Positions 29,058 to 38,041 of a stretch of DNA of 64,000 nt are shown one piece after another. The notes beneath the pieces are model-generated. The model had not been told where the DNA came from, made no database searches, and saw only the letters and a list, made by a program, of their open reading frames with translations. Source of the stretch: an uncultured Tateyamaria sp. (GTDB taxonomy: Bacteria > Pseudomonadota > Alphaproteobacteria > Rhodobacterales > Rhodobacteraceae); the NCBI RefSeq assembly GCF_947494755.1, contig NZ_CANLVZ010000015.1:1-64000 (forward strand), written 5' to 3'. A program made the position numbers and the translations under genes. Each line of letters starts with the position of its first letter. Position 1 is the first letter of the stretch.

Positions 29058-29735
29058 TCAGCTGGGCCAATCCGCAGTCTTGGTGCCCATGTCGTAAGGA
29101 AATGGGTCATATTTGGTTTTCAGCCCCTCAGCGCGCCATGCCTTGAAGGCCGCGTCATTGATCGTCGCCGTGCAATAGGCGCGCGCCGCCTCGCTGACGG
29201 GCAGATCATAGCCGACGATCCGCGCGCAGACTGGCGCGTAGAATACATCCGCCAGCGAGTAGGTCCCGAACAGCCACGGCCCCTCGGATTTGAAGGTGGC
29301 GGCGTGTGCCCACAGGGTTTCGAGCCGGGTGAGGTCCGCCTTGACCGCATCGGATACTGCAAAGCCCACATTGACGTGCTGCAATTGCATGGGGCAGGCG
29401 GTGCGCAACGCTTGAAATCCGCCCACCATCTCGGCGCAGAGCCAGCGGGCGGTGGCACGCGCACGGGCATCTTCGGGCCACATCCCGATACCCGGGTGGT
29501 CTTCGGCAAGCGTTTCGGCCATCGCGAGGCTTTCGCCAACAACTGTGCCATCTGGTGTGCGTATGGTGGGCACCAGTCGCGCCGGAGCCAATGAGGCCAT
29601 GTCGTCCGCCATTGTCCCGCCATAAAGCCCGATCATGTGGACCCGGTGGCTGATGTTGAAATTCTCCATCATCAGCCAGCCCCGCAAGGACCAGCTCGAA
29701 AATGTGCGATCGCCGATATAAAGGTCATATGTCAT
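29058..29735 (-). CDS. Glutathione S-transferase
   Basis: A 225-residue protein with an N-terminal thioredoxin-like GSH-binding domain ('DLYIGDRTFSSWSLRGWLMME', 'VPTIRTPDGTVVGESLAMAETLAE', the latter containing the cis-Pro and the ES motif that contacts glutathione) and a helical C-terminal domain. Ser13/Ser14 in 'TFSSWSLR' sit at the usual catalytic position. Substrate is unknown. It is the first gene of a possible GST-comM transcript, 114 bp apart. Confidence 0.9.
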   Translation of the reverse strand: MTYDLYIGDRTFSSWSLRGWLMMENFNISHRVHMIGLYGGTMADDMASLAPARLVPTIRTPDGTVVGESLAMAETLAEDHPGIGMWPEDARARATARWLCAEMVGGFQALRTACPMQLQHVNVGFAVSDAVKADLTRLETLWAHAATFKSEGPWLFGTYSLADVFYAPVCARIVGYDLPVSEAARAYCTATINDAAFKAWRAEGLKTKYDPFPYDMGTKTADWPS

Positions 29736-29795
29736 GGCGCAGACGCTAAACCGTACATTTGTTATCAGGCCAACGCTGTTTTGTGTGGGCTGTTA

Positions 29796-30368
29796 TCACG
29801 GACAGTGATTGATGACCGCCGCTTGCCCCGACGAGGGATGCAAGGTCGTCACTGACAGGTTGTCGATCTTTTGACCCAGGACCTCGTAGGCGGACTTGCC
29901 GAGCACCGCCTGCACTTGCGTCAGGATCACCCCGAAATGGGCCACCGCGATGATATGCGCATGGGGGTGGGCCGCTTCGATCCGCCTTACGGCCATGGCC
30001 ACCCGCGCGGCCGATACGTTCCAGCTTTCGCCGCCGGGGGGCACGTGATCGCCGGGTGTTTCCCAATATGCCCGGCTGAGGGTTGGGTGTCTGTCCGCCA
30101 CATCCGAGAAATGGACTCCGTCCCATGTGCCAAAGTGGAATTCCCGCAGCGCCGGGTCATCGGCCAGCCGCGTGCGACTGCCTTGCAGCGCGCTGGCGGT
30201 CTCAATGGATCGCTTGAGATCGGAGGAAATGACCAAGGCATCCGCGGGCAAGTGATCTGACAGCCGCGCAATCGCGGCCTGATCGGACAGGTCCGCGTCA
30301 ACATCCCGCCATCCTGTGAAGGATTTTTGATGTGTCGGCCCGTGGCGCACCCAATGCCATGTGGTCAT
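29796..30368 (-). CDS. Histidine phosphatase family protein, possible alpha-ribazole phosphatase
   Basis: A 190-residue phosphoglycerate-mutase-fold phosphatase. 'WHWVRHGPTHQ' is the RHG catalytic loop, Glu is in 'LREFHFGTWDG', and the second His is in 'AVAHFGVI'. The start at 30368 overlaps the cobU stop (ATGA). That coupling suggests the CobC reaction, removal of the 5'-phosphate from alpha-ribazole phosphate during cobalamin assembly. The sequence alone does not separate CobC from other family members. Confidence 0.8.
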   Translation of the reverse strand: MTTWHWVRHGPTHQKSFTGWRDVDADLSDQAAIARLSDHLPADALVISSDLKRSIETASALQGSRTRLADDPALREFHFGTWDGVHFSDVADRHPTLSRAYWETPGDHVPPGGESWNVSAARVAMAVRRIEAAHPHAHIIAVAHFGVILTQVQAVLGKSAYEVLGQKIDNLSVTTLHPSSGQAAVINHCP

Positions 30369-30886
30369 CGGGCCGTTCCTTTGAGTGTGCGGGGCAGGCC
30401 CGCAACCACATGTATGACGCACTCCGATTGGGCGGCGAGGGTGATGTTCAGCCGTCCTTGGGCCTCGCGAAACCTGCGCGCCAGTGCGTTGTCCGGCACG
30501 ATGCCCTGACCCACCTCATTGCTCACAACGACCACGGGGGCGGCGCAGGCTGCGAGTGCCGCCAGCAGATCGGTCTGGGCCTGCGCAACATCCTGTTCGT
30601 CGAGCATCACATTGGTCAGCCACATGGTCGCGCAATCCAGCAAGACAGCCTGCGACGGGGTTGCCCGCCCGAGAGGGCCAGCCACGTCAATCGGGGCATC
30701 AATTGTCTGCCATTCGGGGCCTCGACGGGCGCGATGCAGATTTACTTTGGCCTCTACCTCGTCATCCCAGACTCGTGCTGTTGCTAGATAAACAGGTGTT
30801 AAGTCACTGTTAATAATTATATTTTCAGCTATCTGCGATTTGCCGGAGGCCGCACCGCCTAGTACAAACGTCATCGCTGGCAACAT
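30365..30886 (-). CDS. cobU: Adenosylcobinamide kinase/guanylyltransferase
   Basis: A 173-residue bifunctional P-loop enzyme that phosphorylates adenosylcobinamide and then transfers GMP to it. 'FVLGGAASGKSQIAE' is the Walker A loop, 'HRARRGPEW' contains the guanylylated-His region, and 'VVVSNEVGQGIVPDNALARRFREAQGRLN' is highly diagnostic. The second Met (30874) is an equally possible start. The codons just after the P-loop (about 30780-30850) are unusually AT-rich, with ATA, TTA and CTA. No other cobalamin gene is in the window. Confidence 0.93.
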   Translation of the reverse strand: MLPAMTFVLGGAASGKSQIAENIIINSDLTPVYLATARVWDDEVEAKVNLHRARRGPEWQTIDAPIDVAGPLGRATPSQAVLLDCATMWLTNVMLDEQDVAQAQTDLLAALAACAAPVVVVSNEVGQGIVPDNALARRFREAQGRLNITLAAQSECVIHVVAGLPRTLKGTAR

Positions 30887-30902
30887 TTATTCGTCTTTCC
30901 GG

Positions 30903-30932
30903 TGAACCGTTTCCCAAGTTCGTGCGTAGTAA
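30903..30932 (+). promoter_or_regulatory. Candidate ECF sigma promoter of rpoH2
   Basis: TGAACC (30903-30908) is spaced 18 nt from TAGTAA (30927-30932), 45 nt before the rpoH2 start. Rhodobacter rpoHII is transcribed by the RpoE-ChrR singlet-oxygen sigma factor from a TGATCC-type -35. The match here is one base off in the -35 and loose in the -10. Confidence 0.35.
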
Positions 30933-30977
30933 TTGTAAGTGCGCAAAACAAGACCAACCATTCAGGGGGATGATGAT

Positions 30978-31856
30978 ATGCCATTGGACAACGTTCGGGA
31001 CATGTCACTTTCGCGCATTGCGATGAAAGCGGAACTACTTGATGCAGAGACTGAGTTGCGTCTTGCCTATGCCTGGCGTGACGAACGGGACGAGGCCGCG
31101 CTGCATCGCCTGATCACAGCCTATATGCGGCTTGCCATCTCGATGGCGTCCAAATTCAAGCGCTACGGCGCGCCGATGAACGACCTGATCCAAGAGGCGG
31201 GTCTGGGTCTGATGAAGGCCGCTGACAAGTTTGACCCCGATCGCGGCGTGCGCTTTTCAACATATGCAGTGTGGTGGATCAAGGCGTCCATTCAGGACTA
31301 TGTGATGCGCAATTGGTCAATGGTGCGCACCGGGTCCACATCCTCGCAAAAGTCGCTGTTTTTCAACATGCGTCGGGTTCAGGCCCGCTTGGAACGCGAA
31401 AGCGCGTCGGCAGGTGAAACCCTTGATCGTCACCAGCTCCGCCAGATGATCTCGACCGAGATTGGCGTGCCCCTGCATGATGTGGAGATGATGGAGGGGC
31501 GTCTGTCCGGCTCCGACTACTCCCTCAACGCCACCCAGTCCGTGGATGAGGAGGGGCGCGAGTGGATTGATGCGCTGGAAGATGACAGCGCGCAGGCCGC
31601 CGAAACGGTCGAACATGCCCATGACACTGAGCAATTGCGAGAATGGTTGTTGTCGGCCATGGCGGCGTTGAACGAGCGTGAGCGGTTCATCGTGCGCGAA
31701 CGCAAGCTGCGCGATGCCCCGAGGACACTAGAGAGCCTGGGCCAGGAACTCAGCCTGTCCAAAGAGCGTGTCCGCCAGCTTGAAGCTGCTGCATTCGGCA
31801 AGATGCGCAAATCGCTTGAGCATCAGAGCCGCGAGGTCCACCATTTCCTCGCATGA
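30978..31856 (+). CDS. rpoH2: RNA polymerase sigma-32 family factor (RpoH2 type)
   Basis: A 292-residue sigma factor. Region 2 reads 'LIQEAGLGLMKAADKFDPDRGVRFSTYAVWWIKASIQDYVMRNWSMVR', the RpoH box is 'QKSLFFNMR' (residues 124-132) and region 4 is 'ESLGQELSLSKERVRQLEAAAF'. The divergence from group-I RpoH and the coupling to chaN suggest the RpoHII branch, which in Rhodobacter sphaeroides drives singlet-oxygen and oxidative stress genes. The start at 30978 follows AGGGGG at 8 nt. An upstream ATG (30939) lacks a ribosome site. The stop overlaps the chaN start. Confidence 0.9.
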   Translation: MPLDNVRDMSLSRIAMKAELLDAETELRLAYAWRDERDEAALHRLITAYMRLAISMASKFKRYGAPMNDLIQEAGLGLMKAADKFDPDRGVRFSTYAVWWIKASIQDYVMRNWSMVRTGSTSSQKSLFFNMRRVQARLERESASAGETLDRHQLRQMISTEIGVPLHDVEMMEGRLSGSDYSLNATQSVDEEGREWIDALEDDSAQAAETVEHAHDTEQLREWLLSAMAALNERERFIVRERKLRDAPRTLESLGQELSLSKERVRQLEAAAFGKMRKSLEHQSREVHHFLA

Positions 31857-32632
31857 GGTATGTGGTCACTCTGATTTTGGTACTGATGGGTCTGCCCGGT
31901 TGGGCGGACCTTTATAATGCCGATGTGATTATCATTGGCGAAGCCCACGACAACCCCGCCCACCACAGAACACAGGCCGATATTGTGGCCGAGGTGAAGC
32001 CCGCCGCCTTGGTTTTCGAAATGCTGACCGAGGCGCAAGCGGCCCGCCACGTGGCAGGTGCAGACCTTCAGACCTTGGCCGATGCGTTTGATTGGGAGGC
32101 GAGTGGGTGGCCTGATTTCGAAATGTACTATCCAATTTTTAGGGCGGCCCCGCAGGCACGTGTGTTCGGGGCCGGTGTGCCGCGTGCTGCTGCACGGCAG
32201 GCGATGACGGATGGGGTGGCAGCGGCCTTTGGCATTGGGGCGGGAACCTATGGGTTGACCACGGCCCTTGACCCCGACGCCCAAGCGACGCGCGAGGCCC
32301 TGCAAATGGCGGCCCATTGCGACGCACTGCCTGCGGATATGCTGCCTGCCATGGTGGACATTCAACGGCTGCGCGACGCGCAACTTGCCAAGATGGCGGT
32401 GCGTGCCTTTGATCTGACCGGCGGGCCGGTGGTGGTGATCACCGGCAACGGGCATGCGCGCACGGATTGGGGCGTGCCGGTCTATCTTGCCCGCGCCCCC
32501 GTCACGCTGTCCGTGCTGAGCATCGGGCAGGGCGAAGACCGTGTGCCGCCCGCCGGAACCTTCGATCTGATCAAGGACGCGCCGGGCGCGGTTCGCTCAG
32601 ACCCCTGCGCGGCATTTCAGACATCGGACTGA
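31853..32632 (+). CDS. ChaN family haem-binding/erythromycin-esterase-like protein
   Basis: A 259-residue secreted protein with signal peptide 'MRYVVTLILVLMGLPGWA'. The ChaN core is 'DVIIIGEAHDNPAHHRTQADIV' and 'PAALVFEMLTEAQA', ending 'VVVITGNGHARTDWGVPVYL'. ChaN of Campylobacter binds haem pairs at the outer membrane. Here the lipobox Cys is absent, so it should be periplasmic or exported. ATGA coupling to rpoH2 places it in the same stress regulon by inference. Confidence 0.85.
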   Translation: MRYVVTLILVLMGLPGWADLYNADVIIIGEAHDNPAHHRTQADIVAEVKPAALVFEMLTEAQAARHVAGADLQTLADAFDWEASGWPDFEMYYPIFRAAPQARVFGAGVPRAAARQAMTDGVAAAFGIGAGTYGLTTALDPDAQATREALQMAAHCDALPADMLPAMVDIQRLRDAQLAKMAVRAFDLTGGPVVVITGNGHARTDWGVPVYLARAPVTLSVLSIGQGEDRVPPAGTFDLIKDAPGAVRSDPCAAFQTSD

Positions 32633-32748
32633 TTGCCCGTTCATTTCTGACCTAAAGTGCTCCGGCCTGCTCCCGAATGCAGCGGGGCTGGTTCTTGGCC
32701 AAGGCGCGGCCTATGGTCGGGCGATCTGAACGACCGGAGCCACGGCCC

Positions 32749-33942
32749 ATGCTGCAAGACAAACGCATATTGTTGATCCTGACGGGGGGGATCGCGGCCT
32801 ATAAGGGGCTCGACCTGATCCGTCGATTGCGCGAACGCGGCGCGCAGGTCACGCCGGTTCTGACCCGCGCCGCCGAGCAATTCGTGACCCCCCTGTCGGT
32901 GTCGGCCCTCGCCGGGCACAAGGTCTATCGCGACCTGTTTGACCTGACAGATGAGGCCGAGATGGGGCATATCCAGTTGTCCCGATCCGCGGACCTGATC
33001 CTTGTCGCGCCAGCAACGGCGGATATCATGGCCAAGATGGCGCAAGGACGGGCGGACGATCTGGCCTCGACCCTGTTGCTGGCGACGGACACGCCTGTGA
33101 TGGTTGCCCCGGCGATGAATGTGCGCATGTGGGATCACGCCGCCACACAGCGCAACCTGGCGCAGATCAAACAGGATGGGGTCAGCGTTATCGGCCCCAA
33201 TGACGGGGACATGGCCTGTGGCGAATTCGGGCCGGGCCGTATGTCCGAACCGCTTGAGATCGTCGCGGCGGTCGCGGCGCATTTCGGACCACGCCCTTTG
33301 AGTGGTAAGCGCATTGTCGTCACCTCCGGGCCAACTCACGAACCAATTGACCCTGTGCGCTATATCGCGAACCGGTCCTCTGGCGCGCAAGGCACCGCCT
33401 TGGCGCAGGCGTTGGTGGATTTGGGGGCCGAGGTGGTCTTTGTCACCGGTCCTGCTGAGGTGTCGCCGCCCCGTGGCGCGCATGTGGTGTCTGTTCAAAC
33501 GGCGGCAGAGATGATGGCGGCGGTGGAAACCGCGTTGCCAGCGGATGCGGCTGTCTTTGCCGCCGCCGTCGCGGATTGGCGGGTCCGGGGTGCAAGTGCG
33601 CGCAAGTTGAAGAAACAGGCGGGTGATTTGCCAACGCTGAGCTTTGCCGAAAACCCAGATATCCTTGCCCATGTCGCCCAATTGGACAGCGGGCGGCCCG
33701 GGCTGGTTGTCGGCTTTGCGGCTGAAACGGATGATGTGATCGACAATGCGACAGCCAAGCGTCTGCGCAAGGGGTGCGACTGGATCGTGGCCAATGATGT
33801 CTCTCCCGAAACCGGCATCATGGGGGGGACCGAGAACGCGATTACGCTGATCACGGATGCAGGGGCGGAAACATGGCCGCGCATGTCCAAGACGGATGTG
33901 TCGGCCCAATTGGCGCAACGGATCGCGAATGCGCTGACCTGA
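32749..33942 (+). CDS. coaBC: Phosphopantothenoylcysteine synthetase/decarboxylase
   Basis: A 397-residue fused CoaC-CoaB protein for coenzyme A synthesis. The N-terminal flavoprotein decarboxylase has '[18 protein letters not shown]' and the substrate-clamp 'APAMNVRMW'. The C-terminal ligase has '[22 protein letters not shown]' and 'WIVANDVS', with the Asn used in acyl-cytidylate formation. The start at 32749 follows GGAG at 10 nt. It leads a four-gene run with dut, the ThiF-family gene and the M3 peptidase. Confidence 0.95.
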   Translation: MLQDKRILLILTGGIAAYKGLDLIRRLRERGAQVTPVLTRAAEQFVTPLSVSALAGHKVYRDLFDLTDEAEMGHIQLSRSADLILVAPATADIMAKMAQGRADDLASTLLLATDTPVMVAPAMNVRMWDHAATQRNLAQIKQDGVSVIGPNDGDMACGEFGPGRMSEPLEIVAAVAAHFGPRPLSGKRIVVTSGPTHEPIDPVRYIANRSSGAQGTALAQALVDLGAEVVFVTGPAEVSPPRGAHVVSVQTAAEMMAAVETALPADAAVFAAAVADWRVRGASARKLKKQAGDLPTLSFAENPDILAHVAQLDSGRPGLVVGFAAETDDVIDNATAKRLRKGCDWIVANDVSPETGIMGGTENAITLITDAGAETWPRMSKTDVSAQLAQRIANALT

Positions 33943-33970
33943 ACCGATTTGTCGGTGGTCAGGTGGGAAT

Positions 33971-33999
33971 TTGAGTTTATTTGGCAAGATGAAGATGGA
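33971..33999 (+). repeat. Short intergenic motif, copy 2
   Basis: TTGAGTTTATTTGGCAAGAT followed by GAAGATGGA resembles the copy at 29031 over most positions. It lies directly before and partly over the dut start. This argues against translation of dut from the TTG at 33971. Confidence 0.4.
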
Positions 34000-34456
34000 T
34001 CAGATTGCACTGAAACTGATGCGGGTCGCGGGGTCGGACCCGGCAATCGAGTTGCCCGCCTACGCGACCTTTGGCGCAGCGGGGGCGGACCTGCGCGCGA
34101 ATTTTCCGGACCGGGCAGGTTTTGTGCTTGATCCCAAAGCGCGGGCCTTGATTCCCACGGGGCTTGCCATGGCAATTCCGCATGGGTTTGAGGTTCAGGT
34201 GCGGCCCCGATCCGGCCTGGCCCTGAAACATGGGATCGCATTGGTCAACAGCCCCGGCACCATCGACAGCGACTATCGCGGCGAGGTTGGGGTGATCGTT
34301 CTGAACACGTCGGATTTGCCCTTTGAAGTGACCCATGGCATGCGCATTGCGCAGATGGTGATCGCACCCGTTGTGCAGGCCGACTTCCAGATCGTCGATG
34401 CGCTCGAGGACACAGCGCGCGGCGCGGGCGGCTTTGGTTCGACGGGGCGCAGCTGA
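33995..34456 (+). CDS. dut: Deoxyuridine 5'-triphosphate nucleotidohydrolase
   Basis: A 153-residue trimeric dUTPase that hydrolyses dUTP to dUMP, keeping uracil out of DNA and feeding thymidylate synthesis. All five motifs are present: 'AGADLRANF', '[13 protein letters not shown]', '[14 protein letters not shown]', '[10 protein letters not shown]' and the C-terminal '[11 protein letters not shown]'. The start at 33995 (MDQIALKL) fits the family; 33989 ATG and 33971 TTG are in frame but the latter lies in a repeat-like motif. The TGATG overlap with the next gene couples them. Confidence 0.94.
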   Translation: MDQIALKLMRVAGSDPAIELPAYATFGAAGADLRANFPDRAGFVLDPKARALIPTGLAMAIPHGFEVQVRPRSGLALKHGIALVNSPGTIDSDYRGEVGVIVLNTSDLPFEVTHGMRIAQMVIAPVVQADFQIVDALEDTARGAGGFGSTGRS

Positions 34457-35523
34457 TGCTTTTGGTCTTTGCCTTGGCCGTGATGCTGTGGGGGTTCGGG
34501 GCCGCAATGCGGGTGCGCCGTCGGGCCCGATGGACGATGATCGCCCTTCTTTACGTTGTGGTGCTGGCCTTGCAGGTTGCGCTGCCGCCGTTTCATCCGG
34601 TGCGCATGGCAACGGGGGAAAGCCCTGCATTCTGGCTGATCCTTGGTGGGTTTGCGCTGATCGTGCTGGCCTATCGGATGGGGTTGCGCTGGTTGAGCGG
34701 GCGGGCACAGCCCGTGTCTGCTGCTGCCGCCCCGCAAGGAGACCCCGGCACGTTCAGTGATACGGAATTGAACCGCTATGCCCGCCACATCGTCCTGCGC
34801 GAAGTCGGCGGACCGGGGCAGAAGGCACTGCGCGACGCGTCAGTTCTGGTGATCGGGGCCGGTGGGCTTGGCTCGCCCGTGCTGCAATATCTGGCTGCTG
34901 CCGGTGTCGGAACCATTGGCGTGATTGACGATGACGTGGTCGAAAACGCTAACCTCCAGCGGCAGGTCATTCATACGGACGCCCATATCGGGATGCCCAA
35001 GGTTTTTTCAGCACAGGCGTTGATGGAAGCCCAAAACCCCTTTGTCACTGTGCGCCCCTACCACCGCCGCCTTGATGCCGATATCGCGGACGATCTGATT
35101 GCCGACTATGATCTGGTGATCGACGGAACCGACAATTTCGACACCCGCTATCTGGTGAATGCCGCCGCTTTTCGCGCGGGTGTGCCACTGATTTCAGGCG
35201 CGTTGACACAGTGGGAAGGGCAGGTCAGCGTATTCGATCCGGCCCACGGCGCGCCTTGCTATGCGTGCATCTTCCCAACACCGCCCGCGCCCGAACTGGC
35301 CCCAAGCTGTGCTGAGGCGGGCGTGATTGGCCCCCTGCCGGGCGTGGTGGGGTCGATGATGGCCGTCGAGGCGATCAAGATCATCACAGGTGCAGGCACC
35401 CCGTTGCGCGGTGAAATGGTCATTTACGACGCGCTGTATGGTGAAAGTCGCAAGATCGCCCTGACCTGCAACCCTGCATGCAAGACATGCGCCCCTCATA
35501 CCCCTCCAAAGGAGACGACATAA
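34456..35523 (+). CDS. ThiF/MoeB/HesA family adenylyltransferase with membrane-anchor N-terminus
   Basis: A 355-residue E1-like enzyme that adenylates the C-terminus of a small sulfur-carrier protein (MoaD or ThiS). Residues 1-85 hold two or three hydrophobic segments not found in E. coli MoeB. The catalytic domain begins at 'RYARHIVLREVGGPGQKALRDASVLVIGAGGLGSP'. The zinc site is formed by 'CYACIFP' and 'CNPACKTC', and Cys in 'APSCAEAGVIGPLPGVVG' lies at the MoeB/ThiF position. Start 34456 overlaps the dut stop, so the membrane part belongs to the protein. MoeB versus ThiF cannot be decided without the partner. Confidence 0.88.
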   Translation: MLLVFALAVMLWGFGAAMRVRRRARWTMIALLYVVVLALQVALPPFHPVRMATGESPAFWLILGGFALIVLAYRMGLRWLSGRAQPVSAAAAPQGDPGTFSDTELNRYARHIVLREVGGPGQKALRDASVLVIGAGGLGSPVLQYLAAAGVGTIGVIDDDVVENANLQRQVIHTDAHIGMPKVFSAQALMEAQNPFVTVRPYHRRLDADIADDLIADYDLVIDGTDNFDTRYLVNAAAFRAGVPLISGALTQWEGQVSVFDPAHGAPCYACIFPTPPAPELAPSCAEAGVIGPLPGVVGSMMAVEAIKIITGAGTPLRGEMVIYDALYGESRKIALTCNPACKTCAPHTPPKETT

Positions 35524-37535
35524 TGACCAACGTGCTTTTGCAAGACTGGGATACGGCGTTTCAGATCGTCCCCTTTGACCGGATTTCGGACGAGGATTTT
35601 GCGCCTGCTTTGGACATCGCTCTGGCCAATCACAGGGCCGAGATTGACGCCATTGCAGGCAATGCCGCGGCCCCTGATTTTGCCAACACGATCGAGGCGC
35701 TTGAGGCTGTGGGCCGGGATTTGGACAAGGTTTTGGGCACATTCTACACGGTTGCGGGCGCAGACAGTAACCCCGCGCGCGAGGCGTTGCAGCGTGATTT
35801 CTCGCCCAAGCTGGCGGCGCATTTTGCCGAGGTTTCAGGGAACAAGGCGCTGTTTGCCCGTGTGGCGGCGGTCTATGAGGCGCGCGACAGTCTTGACCTG
35901 ACGCCCGAAAAGGCGCGGGTTTTGATGCTGAACCATCGCGGGTTCGTCCGCTCGGGTGCTGCGCTTGATGGTGCCGAAGAGGCGCGGATGAAAGTGATCA
36001 AGGGACGGTTGGCTGAATTGGGCACGTCCTTCACCCAAAACCTGCTGAAAGACGAGCGCGATTGGTTCATGGAACTGAGCGAAGGCGATCTGGCGGGCCT
36101 GCCTGATTTCGTGGTCAGCACCGCGCGGGCTGCGGGCACCGAAAAGGGGGTTGATGGCCCCGTTGTGACGCTGTCGCGTTCACTCATCGTGCCGTTCCTG
36201 CAGTTTTCAACCCGTCGGGACCTGCGCGAGATTGCGTACAAGGCGTGGACCGCGCGTGGCGCGAATGGGGGCGAGACGGACAACCGTGCGATTGCTGCCG
36301 AAATACTGGCGCTGCGCGAGGAACGGGCCAAACTGCTCGGCTACGAAAGTTTCGCCGCCTACAAGTTGGAAACCGAAATGGCCAAAAACCCCGAGGCGGT
36401 GCGTGATTTGCTGATGGCCGTGTGGGAACCGGCCAAGGCGCAGGCGGATGCGGACGCCTGGGCGCTCGAGCAGATGATGCAGGCGGACGGCGTCAACGGC
36501 CCGCTCGCGCCTTGGGATTGGCGCTTTTATTCGGAGCGTCGCCGCAAGGAGTTGCACGATCTGGATGAGGCTGAGGTCAAGCCGTACTTCCAACTGGATC
36601 GCATGATCGAGGCATCCTTTTCCTGCGCCTCTCGATTGTTCGGGCTCGCGTTCAGGCCGCTCGACATTCCGCTCTATCACGAGGATTGCCGTGCTTGGGA
36701 AGTGACCCGGGACGGCCAACATGTCGCTGTGTTTATTGGGGACTACTTTGCGCGCGGATCCAAGCGGTCGGGTGCATGGTGTTCGGCGATGCGGGCACAG
36801 GCAAAATTCCCCGAAGTACAGGCCCCGGTTGTCATCAACGTGTGCAACTTTGCCAAGGGCGATCCGGCGTTGTTGTCATACGACGATGCGCGCACGCTGT
36901 TTCACGAATTTGGCCACGCGCTGCATCAGATGTTGTCGAATGTGACTTACGAGTCGGTCAGTGGTACGTCTGTGGCGCGCGATTTCGTTGAACTACCGAG
37001 CCAGCTTTATGAGCACTGGCTGGACGTGCCCGAAGTGCTGCGCGAGTTCGCGGTCCATGCTCAAACAGGTGAGGCGATACCGCAGACATTGCTGGACAAT
37101 GTCTTGGCCGCCGCAACTTACGACATGGGCTTTCAGACGGTCGAATACGTGGCCTCTGCGATGGTCGATCTGGCGTTTCATGATGGAGATGCACCGGCTG
37201 ATCCGATGGCCAAACAGGCGGAGGTGCTGGCCGATCTGGGGATGCCTGACGCGATCGGGATGCGCCATGCCACCCCGCACTTTGCCCATGTCTTTGCAGG
37301 CGACGGGTATTCCTCGGGCTACTACAGTTACATGTGGTCCGAGGTGATGGATGCGGATGCGTTTGCCGCCTTTGAAGACGCAAATGGCCCGTTCGATGAG
37401 GAACGGGCCAAGGCACTCGAAACGCACATCCTCAGTACTGGGGGGAGTGTGGATGCCGCGGAACTTTATACCGCATTTCGAGGGCGTCTGCCTGGGGTCG
37501 AGGCACTGCTGAAAGGGAGGGGGTTGGCGGCCTGA
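35523..37535 (+). CDS. M3 family metallopeptidase (Dcp/oligopeptidase A-like)
   Basis: A 670-residue cytoplasmic zinc peptidase. The active site 'FHEFGHALH' carries the zinc ligands H461 and H465 and catalytic E462, with the third ligand Glu further on in 'DFVELPSQLYEHW'. 'YYSYMWSEVMDADAFAAFE' is typical of the M3A branch (peptidyl-dipeptidase Dcp, oligopeptidase A). It degrades short peptides released by other proteases. The start codon overlaps the stop of the ThiF-family gene (TAATG). Confidence 0.92.
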   Translation: MTNVLLQDWDTAFQIVPFDRISDEDFAPALDIALANHRAEIDAIAGNAAAPDFANTIEALEAVGRDLDKVLGTFYTVAGADSNPAREALQRDFSPKLAAHFAEVSGNKALFARVAAVYEARDSLDLTPEKARVLMLNHRGFVRSGAALDGAEEARMKVIKGRLAELGTSFTQNLLKDERDWFMELSEGDLAGLPDFVVSTARAAGTEKGVDGPVVTLSRSLIVPFLQFSTRRDLREIAYKAWTARGANGGETDNRAIAAEILALREERAKLLGYESFAAYKLETEMAKNPEAVRDLLMAVWEPAKAQADADAWALEQMMQADGVNGPLAPWDWRFYSERRRKELHDLDEAEVKPYFQLDRMIEASFSCASRLFGLAFRPLDIPLYHEDCRAWEVTRDGQHVAVFIGDYFARGSKRSGAWCSAMRAQAKFPEVQAPVVINVCNFAKGDPALLSYDDARTLFHEFGHALHQMLSNVTYESVSGTSVARDFVELPSQLYEHWLDVPEVLREFAVHAQTGEAIPQTLLDNVLAAATYDMGFQTVEYVASAMVDLAFHDGDAPADPMAKQAEVLADLGMPDAIGMRHATPHFAHVFAGDGYSSGYYSYMWSEVMDADAFAAFEDANGPFDEERAKALETHILSTGGSVDAAELYTAFRGRLPGVEALLKGRGLAA

Positions 37536-37554
37536 CGGCCACCAGCCTTAATGC

Positions 37555-37932
37555 CTATTCGGCAGGTTGGGCCACGGCTGCGGTGGTGTTTGCGCTATGC
37601 GCGCTGACAACAACCAGAACGGTCGCACCGAGCACCCAGAAGTAGAGGGCGTCGAGCCCCACGAACCCGAACAGGAACGGCGCGGCGACGAAAGTGGCCC
37701 CCACAACCGCATCAACGGCCAGATGGAATTTGTAGGACAGAACTGGCAGCAGCCCTGTTTCGTGATCGGTGAGAGCCGTGAGGACGAGGGCTGCAAGCCC
37801 TGTGACAACCGACAGGGCAAACGCCCAGGCGTTTGTCATCCCGACGCCCAGAACAAAGGGCATGACGATCAGGCCAAGGGCCACGGGATAGTCGATATAG
37901 GCGTGCATTCTTTGGGTCATGAAGCGGAACAT
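37555..37932 (-). CDS. SPW-repeat-like small integral membrane protein
   Basis: A 125-residue protein with four hydrophobic helices in two similar halves ('YIDYPVALGLIVMPFVLGV...NAWAFALSVVTGLAALVLTAL' and 'FHLAVDAVVGATFVAAPFLFGF...DALYFWVLGATVLVVV'). The pattern resembles the SPW domain, whose function is unknown. It ends 20 bp from the convergent M3 peptidase gene. No partner gene is adjacent. Confidence 0.7.
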   Translation of the reverse strand: MFRFMTQRMHAYIDYPVALGLIVMPFVLGVGMTNAWAFALSVVTGLAALVLTALTDHETGLLPVLSYKFHLAVDAVVGATFVAAPFLFGFVGLDALYFWVLGATVLVVVSAHSANTTAAVAQPAE

Positions 37933-38041
37933 CAGGGGATTTCCTTATCCTTGAGGGTGGTGGGCGTGACTGCCTTATGACCAGCACTTAGGGTGGGGAA
38001 CCGCTTGGTACAAAACAACTGGGCGTGAGCGTTCTGTAACG

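Noticed and set aside
33971-33994. TTG start for dut at 33971
   Set aside because: It lies in a motif shared with a noncoding site at 29031, and the family N-terminus begins at 33995.
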